Of a DNA stretch of 64,000 bases, positions 1 through 8,791 are shown in pieces; within the stretch, counting starts at the first letter, position 1; each line of letters begins with the position of its first letter. The notes beneath the pieces were generated by a model that saw nothing but the letters and a program-made list of their open reading frames with translations, was not told the origin of the DNA and ran no database searches. The stretch is from Bacillota bacterium (GTDB taxonomy: Bacteria > Bacillota > Clostridia > Lachnospirales > Lachnospiraceae), in the NCBI GenBank assembly GCA_023437365.1, contig JAEZGK010000077.1:62001-126000 (forward strand), in the 5' to 3' direction. The translations under genes and the position numbers were made by a program.

Positions 1-2097
1 AAGGAACTGGAAGCCAGAGCAATCGCCCTCAGGATCAAGGAGCTGACCGATCCTGCCTCGGGGATGCTTGTCTTTGATCAGAGAGAAAAGAAATATCGTC
101 CGGCCGCTTTTCGTGATATCGTCATATTGCTTCGAAGTATGACAGGCTGGTCCGAGGTTTTCGTAAATACATTGATGCAGGAGGGAATTCCCGCATATGC
201 GGATACCGGTACGGGTTATTTTCAGACACTGGAGATAATGGCTGTACTGAATATGTTGCGGATTATTGATAATCCCAGGCAGGATATCCCTTTGGCGGGA
301 GTCTTGTATTCGCCAATGGTCGGGATGACAACGACAGAGTTAGCTCTGATACGGGCAGCAGATAGAAATGCCGGTTTATATACCGCTTTGCAGAGCTTTG
401 TTGCAGCGGAGACCGGAGATGCTGCGGCAGAGAATAATAATGCAGAATACGAAATGAATAAGGATGGTCAGGATAAGAGAAGCAGAGATTACGTGACTCT
501 CCTACAAAAGGCCGGAAGCTTTCTGGCACTGTTGAAGGAATTCAGAGCCATGGTAAATCATGTACCGATCCATGAGCTGATACAGATTGTGCTCGAACAG
601 ACCGGCTACTGCCATTATGTGAGTGCCATGCCGGGGGGAGAGAAAAGAAAAGCAAACCTCGATATGCTCCTCTCGCAAGCAGTACGATTTGAAAAAAGCA
701 GCTACAGCGGTTTGTTCCACTTTATACGCTATATAGAAAAGCTCCATAAATACGAAGTGGACTTCGGAGAGGCATCCACCTCCGGAGAGCAGGATGATAC
801 GGTAAGGATAATGAGTATCCATAAAAGTAAGGGCTTGGAATTTCCGATTGTCTTTGTCGGAGGTATGAGTAAGCAGTTCAATACACAGGACATAAGAAGC
901 AGTCTCGTTCTCCACAGTCAGCTTGGTGTTGGGCCTGAGTATATTAATTGTGAGCAAAGAACAAAGGTTCCTACTTTGCTGAAGAAGGTAATTCAAAAAA
1001 AGGTTCAGACAGAGAACCTGGGTGAGGAGCTACGTGTGTTATACGTGGCTATGACCAGGGCCAGGGAGAAGCTGATCTTATCGGGTTATATAAAAAGCAC
1101 GGAGGAAATGCAGCAGAAGGAATTCTCCTTTTTTGAACTCCTTTCTGCGAAGAGCTATCTGGATTGGGTGCTGCCTGCGATGCTTAATCGACTCGGAGAG
1201 ATACCTTCACTGAATTCAACTGCTGCCTGCGTGGCTGCACCAGGGATGAGGATCACAGTACGCAGCAAGGAGGAGCTGCTACAAGAGGAAATGACGAAAC
1301 AGCTCTTTCTAAATAAGGATGAAGAAGAGCTATTAACCATCGATCCTGAGAACGTCTATAATAATAACCTAAAGGAAGAAATTAAATCAAGAATTAATTA
1401 CTTGTATCCTCATCGGCATTCTTCAGGTGTTAAGGTAAAGATGACGGTATCGGAGCTGAAGAAGCTAGGACAGAATCAGGATGAGGAGCAGAGCCAGAAG
1501 CTTTATCAAGCGGAACCGAAAGAAAGTAAAGTAGCCGTTCCATCCTTCCTCATAGATTCTGAGGAGGTAACCTCCGGGACTGATCGTGGTACCCTGTATC
1601 ACAGAGTGCTGGAGCTTATTGACTTAACCAGAGTTTATTCCAGAGAGGATCTGCAGGCTGAGCTTAGCCAATTGGTGAGCCGAAATAAACTGAGTGAGGA
1701 TGATGTTAAAAAGTTAAAACAGGATTATATTTATAATTTTGTTTCCTCTAAAGTAGCAGCTCGTATGAGAAAAGCTCAGATTTTAGGTGTGTTGCATAAG
1801 GAACAGCAATTCGTCATGGGAATGAATGCTTCAGAGGTCATAAAGGAAACAGACAGCGATGACTTAATCCTCATTCAGGGAATAATTGATGTATATTTTG
1901 AAGAGGAAGATGGATTGGTATTGCTGGATTATAAGTCAGACCTCGTGTCAGAGGAGGAGCAATTAGTCAGAAGGTATCGTGTCCAATTGAGCTATTACAA
2001 AAGAGCTCTGGAACAGATGCTAAACAGGAGAGTGAAGGAGATGATTATCTACTCCCTGCCCCTTGCCAAAGAAATTCCTCTCACTGACACAGAATAG
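1..2097 (+). CDS. addA: ATP-dependent helicase/nuclease subunit A (AddA), C-terminal part
   Basis: The reading frame is open from base 1, so the 5' end lies outside the window. About 698 codons remain of a protein that is normally about 1200 or more residues. AddA is the UvrD-like helicase and nuclease subunit of AddAB, which resects double-strand breaks for RecA-dependent recombination. Visible are the late helicase motifs: KSKGLEFPIVFVGG near 830-870 and LRVLYVAMTRAREKL near 1030-1075. The RecB-family nuclease domain follows, with GTLYHRVLELID near 1590-1625, GIIDVYF near 1880 and the catalytic LLDYKSD near 1921-1941, then a QLSYYKRALE helix. addB would be expected just upstream. The gene is followed directly by ssp. 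Identification is firm. Confidence 0.95.
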   Translation, partial: KELEARAIALRIKELTDPASGMLVFDQREKKYRPAAFRDIVILLRSMTGWSEVFVNTLMQEGIPAYADTGTGYFQTLEIMAVLNMLRIIDNPRQDIPLAGVLYSPMVGMTTTELALIRAADRNAGLYTALQSFVAAETGDAAAENNNAEYEMNKDGQDKRSRDYVTLLQKAGSFLALLKEFRAMVNHVPIHELIQIVLEQTGYCHYVSAMPGGEKRKANLDMLLSQAVRFEKSSYSGLFHFIRYIEKLHKYEVDFGEASTSGEQDDTVRIMSIHKSKGLEFPIVFVGGMSKQFNTQDIRSSLVLHSQLGVGPEYINCEQRTKVPTLLKKVIQKKVQTENLGEELRVLYVAMTRAREKLILSGYIKSTEEMQQKEFSFFELLSAKSYLDWVLPAMLNRLGEIPSLNSTAACVAAPGMRITVRSKEELLQEEMTKQLFLNKDEEELLTIDPENVYNNNLKEEIKSRINYLYPHRHSSGVKVKMTVSELKKLGQNQDEEQSQKLYQAEPKESKVAVPSFLIDSEEVTSGTDRGTLYHRVLELIDLTRVYSREDLQAELSQLVSRNKLSEDDVKKLKQDYIYNFVSSKVAARMRKAQILGVLHKEQQFVMGMNASEVIKETDSDDLILIQGIIDVYFEEEDGLVLLDYKSDLVSEEEQLVRRYRVQLSYYKRALEQMLNRRVKEMIIYSLPLAKEIPLTDTE

Positions 2098-2168
2098 CAC
2101 AATGCTAAGTTGGTTACACTCTTTATAAAAGTAGAAGGAATACCTTCCAGCATGAAGGAGTTAACCCA

Positions 2169-2375
2169 ATGAGTAAGAAACCCAAAGAAATTGATTTGAA
2201 TAATATCAAGCCGGAGGAACAGCAAAAGTATGAGATTGCTAAGGAGCTTGGATATTTAGACAAGGTAATGGACACAGGCTGGAAATCTCTCACAGCGAAG
2301 GAATCTGGTCGGATTGGCGGTTTGATGACGAAACGCAGAAGAGAAATTCAAAAGCAGCAAGAGAGGGAAGGATGA
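2169..2375 (+). CDS. Small acid-soluble spore protein, alpha/beta type
   Basis: This 68-residue protein has the core of alpha/beta SASPs: KYEIAKELGYLDKV, then LTAKESGRIGGLMTKRRRE. The first part matches the helix holding the germination-protease site region, and the second the DNA-contacting GRIGG-MTKR motif. Such proteins coat spore DNA and protect it from UV and heat. The LDKV...GW spacing resembles the SspF-like clostridial subgroup. The stop overlaps the next start in an ATGA arrangement, so it is probably translationally coupled to the HAD gene. It suggests that the organism sporulates. Confidence 0.9.
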   Translation: MSKKPKEIDLNNIKPEEQQKYEIAKELGYLDKVMDTGWKSLTAKESGRIGGLMTKRRREIQKQQEREG

Positions 2376-3112
2376 ATAAACCAAAGATGCTTCTGTTTGA
2401 TTACGGACAGACTTTAGTCGAGCTTGAAGGAGCCTTTCGAGGAATTGATGGTTATAAGGCAGTGTTAAAGTGTGCTGTGAAAAATCCATATCGGATATCC
2501 GCGAAAGAGCTTGACCGGTTTGCTCAGGGATTAAACAAGGATATAGGAAGATACCAGCCCGGGATACAGGAAGCGAACTCGATTGAGGTACATAGCCACT
2601 TATTCCATAATTATATCTTTGATTATTACGGAATAGAGTTTGATATGTCACCGGCGGAGGTTGAAAAGCTTTACTGGGATTATGCAGCAAAGGGCAGACC
2701 TACTAAAAACATTAAAATACTGTTGCAATATCTGCGCGATCATCAGATCAGGACTGCAATCGTCAGTAACATCTCCTTCAGTGGTCAGGCCTTGGAGGAG
2801 CGAATCAGAAATTATTTTCCGGAGCATGAATTTGAGTTTATTCTTGCCTCCAGCGATTATGTATTCAGAAAACCACACAGAAGAATTTTCGAGCTTGCAC
2901 TTCGTAAGGCAGGGCTTCGTGCTGCGGAGGTATGGTACTGTGGAGATTACGCTTACTTTGATGTAGATGGTGCCGCAAAAGCGGAGCTCTATCCGGTATG
3001 GTACCGTGGTGCCATAGAGGCCGGTAATCAACAACAGCCGAAGTCGGAATGTCTGACGATCAAAGACTGGATGGAATTAATTGAGTATCTGGACAATAAA
3101 CAGCTGTCATAA
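2372..3112 (+). CDS. HAD-superfamily hydrolase-like protein
   Basis: A 246-residue protein with a Rossmann-like HAD layout. Motif I is LLFDYGQTLVE near residues 6-16, motif II is IVSNIS near 130, and a late motif YCGDYAYFDVDGA lies near 190-200, with the lysine of RKPHRRIF between them. The usual second aspartate of motif I (DxD) is replaced by glycine (DYG), so general acid/base chemistry may differ from ordinary phosphatases; related clostridial proteins share this form. The start overlaps the SASP stop by four bases. The substrate cannot be deduced. Confidence 0.8.
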   Translation: MNKPKMLLFDYGQTLVELEGAFRGIDGYKAVLKCAVKNPYRISAKELDRFAQGLNKDIGRYQPGIQEANSIEVHSHLFHNYIFDYYGIEFDMSPAEVEKLYWDYAAKGRPTKNIKILLQYLRDHQIRTAIVSNISFSGQALEERIRNYFPEHEFEFILASSDYVFRKPHRRIFELALRKAGLRAAEVWYCGDYAYFDVDGAAKAELYPVWYRGAIEAGNQQQPKSECLTIKDWMELIEYLDNKQLS

Positions 3113-3153
3113 CGATTACTGAGAAGAAATCGCTATGACAGCTGTCTTTTATT
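3100..3153 (+). terminator. Rho-independent terminator overlapping the HAD stop codon
   Basis: ACAGCTGTCATA at 3100-3111 pairs with TATGACAGCTGT at 3134-3145. A second stretch (CGATT/AATCG) extends the stem inward, and CTTTTATT follows. The stop codon of the HAD gene lies inside the 5' arm. Confidence 0.75.
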
Positions 3154-3205
3154 ATGTATATTCCTGCGTTGCTACACAGGATAGTTATTATAGTAGAGTG
3201 CGCTA

Positions 3206-4366
3206 TTATGATCTTAAGTCTATATGATTGAGCTTGAACATCTCAACACCCAAGAACCCTTTGATCGCTACACAGATGCCGCCGAGTAATATCGAGGTGT
3301 CCTGAAGTACAGAGGGTACGATACGAATATAGCTGTTCATACGACTTGTTAAAGCAGCTTCGATTTTCTCTGTGATATGAGGAAAAAATATCGTGAAGGA
3401 GCTGTTGATTACAACGATATCAGGATTATAGGCATTCAATATGTTGTTGACACCGATGGACATATATTTGATAAAGTCATTCATAATCTTTTCGGCATCA
3501 GGGTCGTTTGCTTCGAAGGCAACCCGGAACTGTTCAAAACTCATCTCATCTGCCCCCTTTAATGCTGCAAACTCATGCAACAGGGAACGCTCGGAGGCAT
3601 ACTGCTCGAAACAGCCCTTATTACCACAGGGACACCGTCTTCCATCAATCTCTATAATGGTATGACCAAACTCTCCGGCTCGTCCGTTATAACCCGTATA
3701 AAGCTGATGGTTTACGATTATTCCGAGGCCGATACCTGAATGTACACTGATATTAGCGATATTAGCATAGTTATATTGGAATGTTTTCTCACCGATTACC
3801 GAAAGATTTGCTTCGTTTTCTAAGTAAACAGGCGCATTGAAATGCTGCTCCAGACCTTCTGCAATATTTATTCCCGATAAATTATAATAGGGAGCAAAGG
3901 AGACCTGATTATTGGCGATCACACCATGGATACCTAAAGTGATTCCCACCAGATTATAAGGAGTATCCTCAGGCAGCTTCATAGATTCAATCAGGTCTAT
4001 CAGAACATTGACGATGTTGAAGACATTCTTTGGAGTCTTGATCTGCTTTAGACTGCAGTCCTCTCCAAGCAGGTCTGAAACTAATGCAGAGATGGTGTCT
4101 ACACCCATATCGATACAGATGACATAACCTGCCTTTTTATGAAGACTGAGAAGGATAGGCTTCCTGCCGAGATTCGTATCATCGCTTCCTATTTCAATGA
4201 CCAGCTTTTTATTTATTAGCTCCTGAACAATTGCGGAAATGGTTGCTTTGGTTAACCCAAGGTGTTTCGCAATTGCAGCTCTTGATATTGCCGTATTATT
4301 TATAATTGTCTCCAGTACGAGATTGGTGTTGATGTCCCGTATGAGTTCCTTACTGCCTGTTACCAT
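3206..4366 (-). CDS. xylR: ROK-family transcriptional repressor, XylR-like
   Basis: A 386-residue ROK repressor. An N-terminal winged helix-turn-helix (ISRAAIAKHLGLTKATISAIVQEL, about residues 28-51) precedes an actin-like sugar-kinase fold. The fold carries the ROK zinc motif CPCGNKGCFEQYAS and a GIGLGIIV glycine loop. The ATG at 4366 is chosen over the upstream in-frame GTG at 4375, because AAGGG stands at a good distance only from the ATG. It is divergent from xylB, so it is probably a xylose-responsive repressor of xylB and itself. The symbol is assigned by context; the effector sugar is an inference. Confidence 0.85.
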   Translation of the reverse strand: MVTGSKELIRDINTNLVLETIINNTAISRAAIAKHLGLTKATISAIVQELINKKLVIEIGSDDTNLGRKPILLSLHKKAGYVICIDMGVDTISALVSDLLGEDCSLKQIKTPKNVFNIVNVLIDLIESMKLPEDTPYNLVGITLGIHGVIANNQVSFAPYYNLSGINIAEGLEQHFNAPVYLENEANLSVIGEKTFQYNYANIANISVHSGIGLGIIVNHQLYTGYNGRAGEFGHTIIEIDGRRCPCGNKGCFEQYASERSLLHEFAALKGADEMSFEQFRVAFEANDPDAEKIMNDFIKYMSIGVNNILNAYNPDIVVINSSFTIFFPHITEKIEAALTSRMNSYIRIVPSVLQDTSILLGGICVAIKGFLGVEMFKLNHIDLRS

Positions 4367-4384
4367 TACAGTCACCCTTCGTAT

Positions 4385-4407
4385 AAAATTTAATTAATTA
4401 ATTTAAT
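4385..4407. promoter_or_regulatory. AT-rich palindromic tract upstream of xylR, possible operator
   Basis: TTAATTAATTAA at 4390-4401 is a perfect palindrome inside a longer A/T tract just upstream of the ROK gene. ROK repressors often bind A/T-rich palindromes near their own promoter. The assignment rests on position only. Confidence 0.35.
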
Positions 4408-4518
4408 GTTAACATAAATTGTTTTTTTTGGGAAGAGAAAATATCGACTTTGTTTAGTAACTGGACATATTATTATGAAGTAAAAGGATTTACCATCCAA
4501 AATGTATTTGTTAAGCAA

Positions 4519-4606
4519 CGACAAAAGGCCATGTAATTGTTGGCTTATGTTTAAGACAACAACGACAAAAGGCTATGTTATTGTTGGCATATGTTTAAGA
4601 CAATAA
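4519..4606 (+). repeat. Two 44-nt direct repeats of the cloverleaf 5' arm
   Basis: CGACAAAAGG occurs at 4519, 4563 and 4607, exactly 44 nt apart. The first two units read CGACAAAAGGC(C/T)ATGT, then a GTTGGC(T/A)TATGTTTAAGACAA core. The third CGACAAAAGG is the 5' strand of the closing stem of the cloverleaf that follows. The two units contain no ORF. Confidence 0.85.
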
Positions 4607-4731
4607 CGACAAAAGGCCATGTCACCATGGGTGACATGGTTAAACTTGTATAGAAAAGCCTCCGGAAAGACGGCTTTCCGAGGGCTTTCCTATACAAGTG
4701 ATCCGGCTGTATACAGCCGGACCTTTTGTCG
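4607..4731. other. Cloverleaf-forming structured element, copy 1
   Basis: An outer 10-bp stem, CGACAAAAGG (4607-4616) with CCTTTTGTCG (4722-4731), encloses three hairpins. They are CCATGTCACC/GGTGACATGG (4617-4639, loop ATG), a long arm from ACTTGTATAG (4644) to CTATACAAGT (ending 4699) tipped by CGGAAAG/CTTTCCG, and the perfect palindrome CCGGCTGTATACAGCCGG (4703-4720). A second copy at 35079-35203 keeps the same stems with different bases in places. It lies between the divergent xylR and xylB. It could be a structured RNA or a mobile or recombinogenic DNA element; I do not recognise the family. Confidence 0.8.
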
Positions 4732-4831
4732 GGTCTGGTTTTTAAGTTAATCCGAAGATGTTATAGGGTACTCTTTATTATAAATTATTTGTAAGTCGTT
4801 TTACATTTCGCCATGTGTTTTGCATTGTCTC

Positions 4832-4860
4832 TTGACAGTATAGGAACAAATTGCTATAGT
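4832..4860 (+). promoter_or_regulatory. xylB promoter
   Basis: TTGACA at 4832-4837, a 17-nt spacer, then TATAGT at 4855-4860, 66 nt before the xylB start. This is a near-consensus sigma-A promoter, downstream of the cloverleaf element. Confidence 0.8.
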
Positions 4861-4926
4861 AATTCTAGATATAGTTTATTCACCAAATCAATTACCATAA
4901 GACTTTATAATAAAGGAGATAATGCT

Positions 4927-6396
4927 ATGTTATATGTAGGTGTGGATTTAGGAACCTCTTCTGTAAAGCTACTGCTGATGGATGAGACCGGTGATATTAA
5001 GAATATTGCTATGAGGGAGTATCCGCTGTATTTTCCGAAGCCCGGCTGGTCCGAGCAGAATCCCGAGGATTGGTATTCGGCAGTTGTTGATGGTTTAAAG
5101 GAACTTACGAAGGATTGTGACAAAGCACAGATTGACGGTATCAGCTTCAGTGGACAGATGCATGGATTGGTTATCTTAGATGAGAATGATAATGTAATCC
5201 GTCCGGCGATTCTCTGGAATGATGGTCGTACTCAAGCGGAATGCGATTATCTGAATTATGAGATCGGACGTGAGAAGCTTTCAAGCTATATTGCAAACAT
5301 GGCATTGACCGGCTTTACAGCACCCAAGATTCTCTGGGTGAAAAAGCATGAGCCTGATAATTTTGCAAAGATCAAGAAGGTGATGCTGCCTAAGGATTAC
5401 ATAGCATATAAGCTTTCCGGCATTCATTGCACAGACGTATCCGATGCATCCGGTATGATATTATTGGATGTAAAGAATAAATGCTGGTCAAAGGAAATGC
5501 TTGAGATCTGCGGTCTGAAGGAAGAGCAGATGGCAAAGATTCATGAGTCCTATCAGGTGGTCGGAACTGTGACTGAGCATGCCTCAAAGGAAACAGGTCT
5601 TCCTACCAGTGTGAAGGTAATTGCCGGTGGCGGAGACCAGGCAGTCGCAGCTGTCGGTACCGGAACTGTTGGTAACGGTAGGTGTAATGTGTCTTTGGGA
5701 ACCTCAGGTGTTGTGTTTATCTCTACGGATAAATTTGCTGTTGACCCTGACAATGCACTGCATGCATTTGCTCATGCTGACGGAAAATATCATTTCATGG
5801 GCGTTATGCTTTCTGCAGCGGCTTCCAGTAAGTGGTGGGTGGAAGAAATTCTTGCAACCAAGGATTACAAGACAGAGGAAGGTGCCGTAACAAAGCTTGG
5901 CGAGAATAACGTATTCTTCCTTCCTTATCTGATGGGTGAAAGAACACCTCATAACAATCCGAATGCAAGAGGAACCTTTATCGGAATGACTATGGATACC
6001 ACCCGTGCCGATATGACTCAGGCAATGCTTGAGGGTGTTGCTTTTGCTCTCAGAGATTCCTTTGAGATCGTGAAGTCTCTCGGTGTCAACCTTGACCGTA
6101 TCCGTATCAACGGCGGCGGAGCGAAGAGTCCACTGTGGTGTAAGATTATTGCCGATGTCCTGAATGTAAAAGTAGATAAGATCAATTCCTCGGAAGGTCC
6201 CGCATTTGGTGCTGCGATTCTTGCGGCAGTTGGCTGTGGCAAGTATGCCTCCGTAGAGGAAGCTGCGGGTACTCTGGTTAAGGTCGTGAAGACGACCGAG
6301 CAGGATCCGCAGGAAGTTGAGCTTTATAACAAGAAGTATGAGATTTTCCGACAGATTTATCCTAGCTTGAAGGAAATGTATGATAAGATGGTATAA
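4927..6396 (+). CDS. xylB: Xylulokinase
   Basis: A FGGY carbohydrate kinase of 489 residues, the usual xylulokinase length. It phosphorylates D-xylulose to xylulose 5-phosphate for the pentose phosphate pathway. The N terminus YVGVDLGTSSVKLLLMD is the ATPase phosphate-1 motif. SFSGQMHGLV and WNDGRT are typical of XylB substrate binding, and the second FGGY signature region contains GVAFALRDSFE. INGGGAKSPLW is the adenosine motif. A longer frame from 4813 exists, but AAAGGAG at 4912-4918 sets the ATG at 4927. It is divergent from the XylR-like repressor. Confidence 0.95.
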   Translation: MLYVGVDLGTSSVKLLLMDETGDIKNIAMREYPLYFPKPGWSEQNPEDWYSAVVDGLKELTKDCDKAQIDGISFSGQMHGLVILDENDNVIRPAILWNDGRTQAECDYLNYEIGREKLSSYIANMALTGFTAPKILWVKKHEPDNFAKIKKVMLPKDYIAYKLSGIHCTDVSDASGMILLDVKNKCWSKEMLEICGLKEEQMAKIHESYQVVGTVTEHASKETGLPTSVKVIAGGGDQAVAAVGTGTVGNGRCNVSLGTSGVVFISTDKFAVDPDNALHAFAHADGKYHFMGVMLSAAASSKWWVEEILATKDYKTEEGAVTKLGENNVFFLPYLMGERTPHNNPNARGTFIGMTMDTTRADMTQAMLEGVAFALRDSFEIVKSLGVNLDRIRINGGGAKSPLWCKIIADVLNVKVDKINSSEGPAFGAAILAAVGCGKYASVEEAAGTLVKVVKTTEQDPQEVELYNKKYEIFRQIYPSLKEMYDKMV

Positions 6397-6470
6397 GCGT
6401 TACAGCTGTTACCACCAGGGCATGAAAAGCGAATAAGAGTTGCTAAGTTATATAAAGTTGCATTGTTACG

Positions 6471-6512
6471 CTGCTGCCTAAGGAGTATGACCTTAGGCAG
6501 CAGTTTGTTTTA
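6471..6512 (+). terminator. xylB terminator
   Basis: CTGCTGCCTAAGG (6471-6483) pairs perfectly with CCTTAGGCAGCAG (6491-6503) across a 7-nt loop and is followed by TTTGTTTTATT. Confidence 0.9.
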
Positions 6513-6954
6513 TTGTGAGGAGCGAAACATAATAGACGCATACAGAAACTCCCGAAAATAGAGCTTGCTTTACGGTACTGCCTACACTTCCTATGAAAAT
6601 GGGCAAGCTTATCCGTTCGGAAGGTCAAGAAATAACTTAGAAGAAAAACTGAATGTGGCTTTGCCAATAAGTACTTGACACAAACACTATATATTTTATA
6701 TTTGATTAGCCGCATTAGGTATGTTAGAATGGATTACGGTAAAGCATAACAAATAATGATGATTATAACAGCAGTGCGGGAATAAGCAGCCTGCTGTTTT
6801 ATGTATAAGAGCGCAATCGATATACTAATATGATGAAAGCGCCTAAATGCGCAGCTTTCCAGACACAATAGAAATTGATTGCAAGCTAGCTTGCAATCAA
6901 TCTGTTACTTCGACACTTTAATCAACAACTTAAGAGAGAAAGGAGCTGCGTAGC
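6513..6954. other. Intergenic region with hairpins, no supported gene
   Basis: There is no convincing ORF. It holds a possible promoter (TTGACA at 6675-6680 with an A/T-rich -10 region near 6698) and a small hairpin AACAGCAG (6767-6774)/CTGCTGTT (6791-6798) followed by TTAT. A perfect 28-nt palindrome lies at 6874-6901, with half-site ATTGATTGCAAGCT, 54 nt before the methyltransferase start. The palindrome could be a regulator site or a cruciform. Confidence 0.5.
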
Positions 6955-7722
6955 ATGCAGCCATATTCAGGTTTTGCATCGGTCTATGATCTTTTTATGG
7001 ATAATGTCCCATACGATGAATGGGCAGATTATGTGCAGAAATTATTAATGAAAGCTAAGATAGAACAGGGGCTCCTGCTGGAGCTTGGTTGCGGTACAGG
7101 CAGTATGACCCGTCGACTTGCAGACAGAGGATATGAAATGATTGGCATCGATAATTCTGAGGAGATGCTTTCCATTGCAAGAGAGAAAAGCGCAGAGGGT
7201 TATGACATCCTATACCTATGTCAGGATATGAGGCAGTTTGAGCTCTATGGTACGGTGGCGGCAGTCGTGAGTGTCTGTGACAGTATGAACTATCTCCTGA
7301 CGGAAGAGGACCTTTTACAGGTGTTTCGGCTTGTGAATAATTATCTTGATCCCGGCGGATTATTTATCTTCGATTTGGATACACAATATATGTATGAAGA
7401 GGTGCTCGGCGATCAGACCATTGCGGAGAATAGAGAGGAAGGCAGCTTCATCTGGGAAAATTCTTATTATGAGGAGGAACAGATGAATGAAGTGACGCTT
7501 ACCATCTATGTACCTGAGACTGAGGAACTCTATCGCAAATACGAGGAAACTCACTATCGAAGGGCTTATTCTCTGGAAAAGGTTAAGGTGCTGCTTGAGG
7601 AAGCCGGCATGGAATTTGTGTCAGTCTATGAGATGCTGACAGAGAAGAAACCGAAAGCAGACAGCGAACGAGTATATATCATCGCTAGAGAGAAGAAGCA
7701 GGAAGGGAAGCTATATTTATAG
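6955..7722 (+). CDS. Class I SAM-dependent methyltransferase
   Basis: A 255-residue protein with SAM motif I LLELGCGTGSMTRRLAD (about residues 42-58), the acidic residue of motif II in MIGIDNSEEML, and later motifs CQDMRQF and GGLFIFDLDT. The N terminus MQPYSGFASVYDLFMDNVPYDEW resembles YqeM-type methyltransferases of Firmicutes. The methylated substrate is unknown. AGAAAGGAG upstream supports the start. hslO follows 56 nt downstream, probably on the same message. Confidence 0.85.
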   Translation: MQPYSGFASVYDLFMDNVPYDEWADYVQKLLMKAKIEQGLLLELGCGTGSMTRRLADRGYEMIGIDNSEEMLSIAREKSAEGYDILYLCQDMRQFELYGTVAAVVSVCDSMNYLLTEEDLLQVFRLVNNYLDPGGLFIFDLDTQYMYEEVLGDQTIAENREEGSFIWENSYYEEEQMNEVTLTIYVPETEELYRKYEETHYRRAYSLEKVKVLLEEAGMEFVSVYEMLTEKKPKADSERVYIIAREKKQEGKLYL

Positions 7723-7778
7723 AAGCATAAGCTAAAGGTTTGGATTCAGAGATTGATAGAAGCAAAAAGGAGAGTATC

Positions 7779-8672
7779 ATGACAGATTATATTATCAGGG
7801 CAAGTGCTGCGGATAACCAGATCAGGGCTTTTGCGGCAACGACCAGAGAATTGGTGGAGTATGCCAGAAGCATTCATAATACAAGCCCTGTAGCGACAGC
7901 AGCGCTCGGAAGACTTTTGACAGCGGGTGTTATCATGGGCAGCATGATGAAGGGGGAGGAGGACCTTCTGACTCTTCTGGTGAAAGGAAACGGTCCCATT
8001 GAAGGCTTGACAGTGACAGCAGATTCTAAGGGAACCGTAAAGGGGTATGCCTATAACCCTGAGGTTATACTGCATGCCAATGATAAGGGAAAGCTGGATG
8101 TCGGAGGAGCAGTCGGAGAAGGGATCTTAAGTGTAATTAAGGATTTAGGCTTGAAGGAACCTTATACCGGACAGACTCATCTGGTAACCGGAGAGATCGC
8201 AGAGGATATTGCTTATTATTATGCAGCCAGTGAACAGGTCCCATCGGTCGTAGCGCTTGGTGTACTGATGAACAAGGAAAATACAGTCAGACGTGCAGGA
8301 GGTTTTATCATTCAATTGATGCCCTTTGCCGAGGATAGTGTCATAGAACGGCTGGAAAAGAAGGTGAGCGAGATCACCAGTATAACGAAGCTGTTGGATC
8401 AGGACATGACTCCGGAGATGCTTCTGGAGTATATTCTGGGTGATTTTGGCTTAGAGCTGCTAGACCGGATTCCCGCAAGCTTCGCCTGCAACTGCACAAA
8501 GAAGCGAGTAGAAAAGGCCATTATATCCATCGGCAGTAAAGAACTCAATGAGATGATCGAGGAGAATAAGTCGATTGAAGTAAATTGCCATTTCTGCAAT
8601 ACACATTACCGGTTCAGTGTCGAGGAATTGAAGGAACTGATGGATAGAATTGGTACAAAGACAGAAGCATAA
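7779..8672 (+). CDS. hslO: 33-kDa redox-regulated chaperonin Hsp33
   Basis: A holdase chaperone of 297 residues that is activated by oxidation. The N-terminal domain begins DYIIRASAADNQIRAFAATT. The C-terminal zinc switch is complete, with CNC near residue 238 and CHFC near 268, the CxC...CxxC set that binds zinc when reduced. The ATG at 7779 is preferred over a frame start at 7740 because AAAGGAGA ends five bases before it and the protein then matches the family start. It acts in the cytoplasm against oxidative unfolding. Confidence 0.95.
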   Translation: MTDYIIRASAADNQIRAFAATTRELVEYARSIHNTSPVATAALGRLLTAGVIMGSMMKGEEDLLTLLVKGNGPIEGLTVTADSKGTVKGYAYNPEVILHANDKGKLDVGGAVGEGILSVIKDLGLKEPYTGQTHLVTGEIAEDIAYYYAASEQVPSVVALGVLMNKENTVRRAGGFIIQLMPFAEDSVIERLEKKVSEITSITKLLDQDMTPEMLLEYILGDFGLELLDRIPASFACNCTKKRVEKAIISIGSKELNEMIEENKSIEVNCHFCNTHYRFSVEELKELMDRIGTKTEA

Positions 8673-8791
8673 AAATAAATTATCACAAAAACTAGATAAA
8701 GTATTCCATTGTTATATAAGATAACCCAGTTTAGAATAGTTTTGATATGCGTTTGTACAGTTAAGCTACGGACACTGGAATCGGAGGATAT

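Noticed and set aside
502..996. Minus-strand ORF of 164 codons inside addA
   Set aside because: It lies opposite conserved AddA coding sequence and has no domain or start signal.
4813..4926. Longer N terminus for xylulokinase
   Set aside because: The extra 38 codons overlap the promoter (TTGACA at 4832), and AAAGGAG sets the start at 4927.
6443..6715. Minus-strand ORF of 90 codons after xylB
   Set aside because: It runs through the xylB terminator and no ribosome site precedes it.
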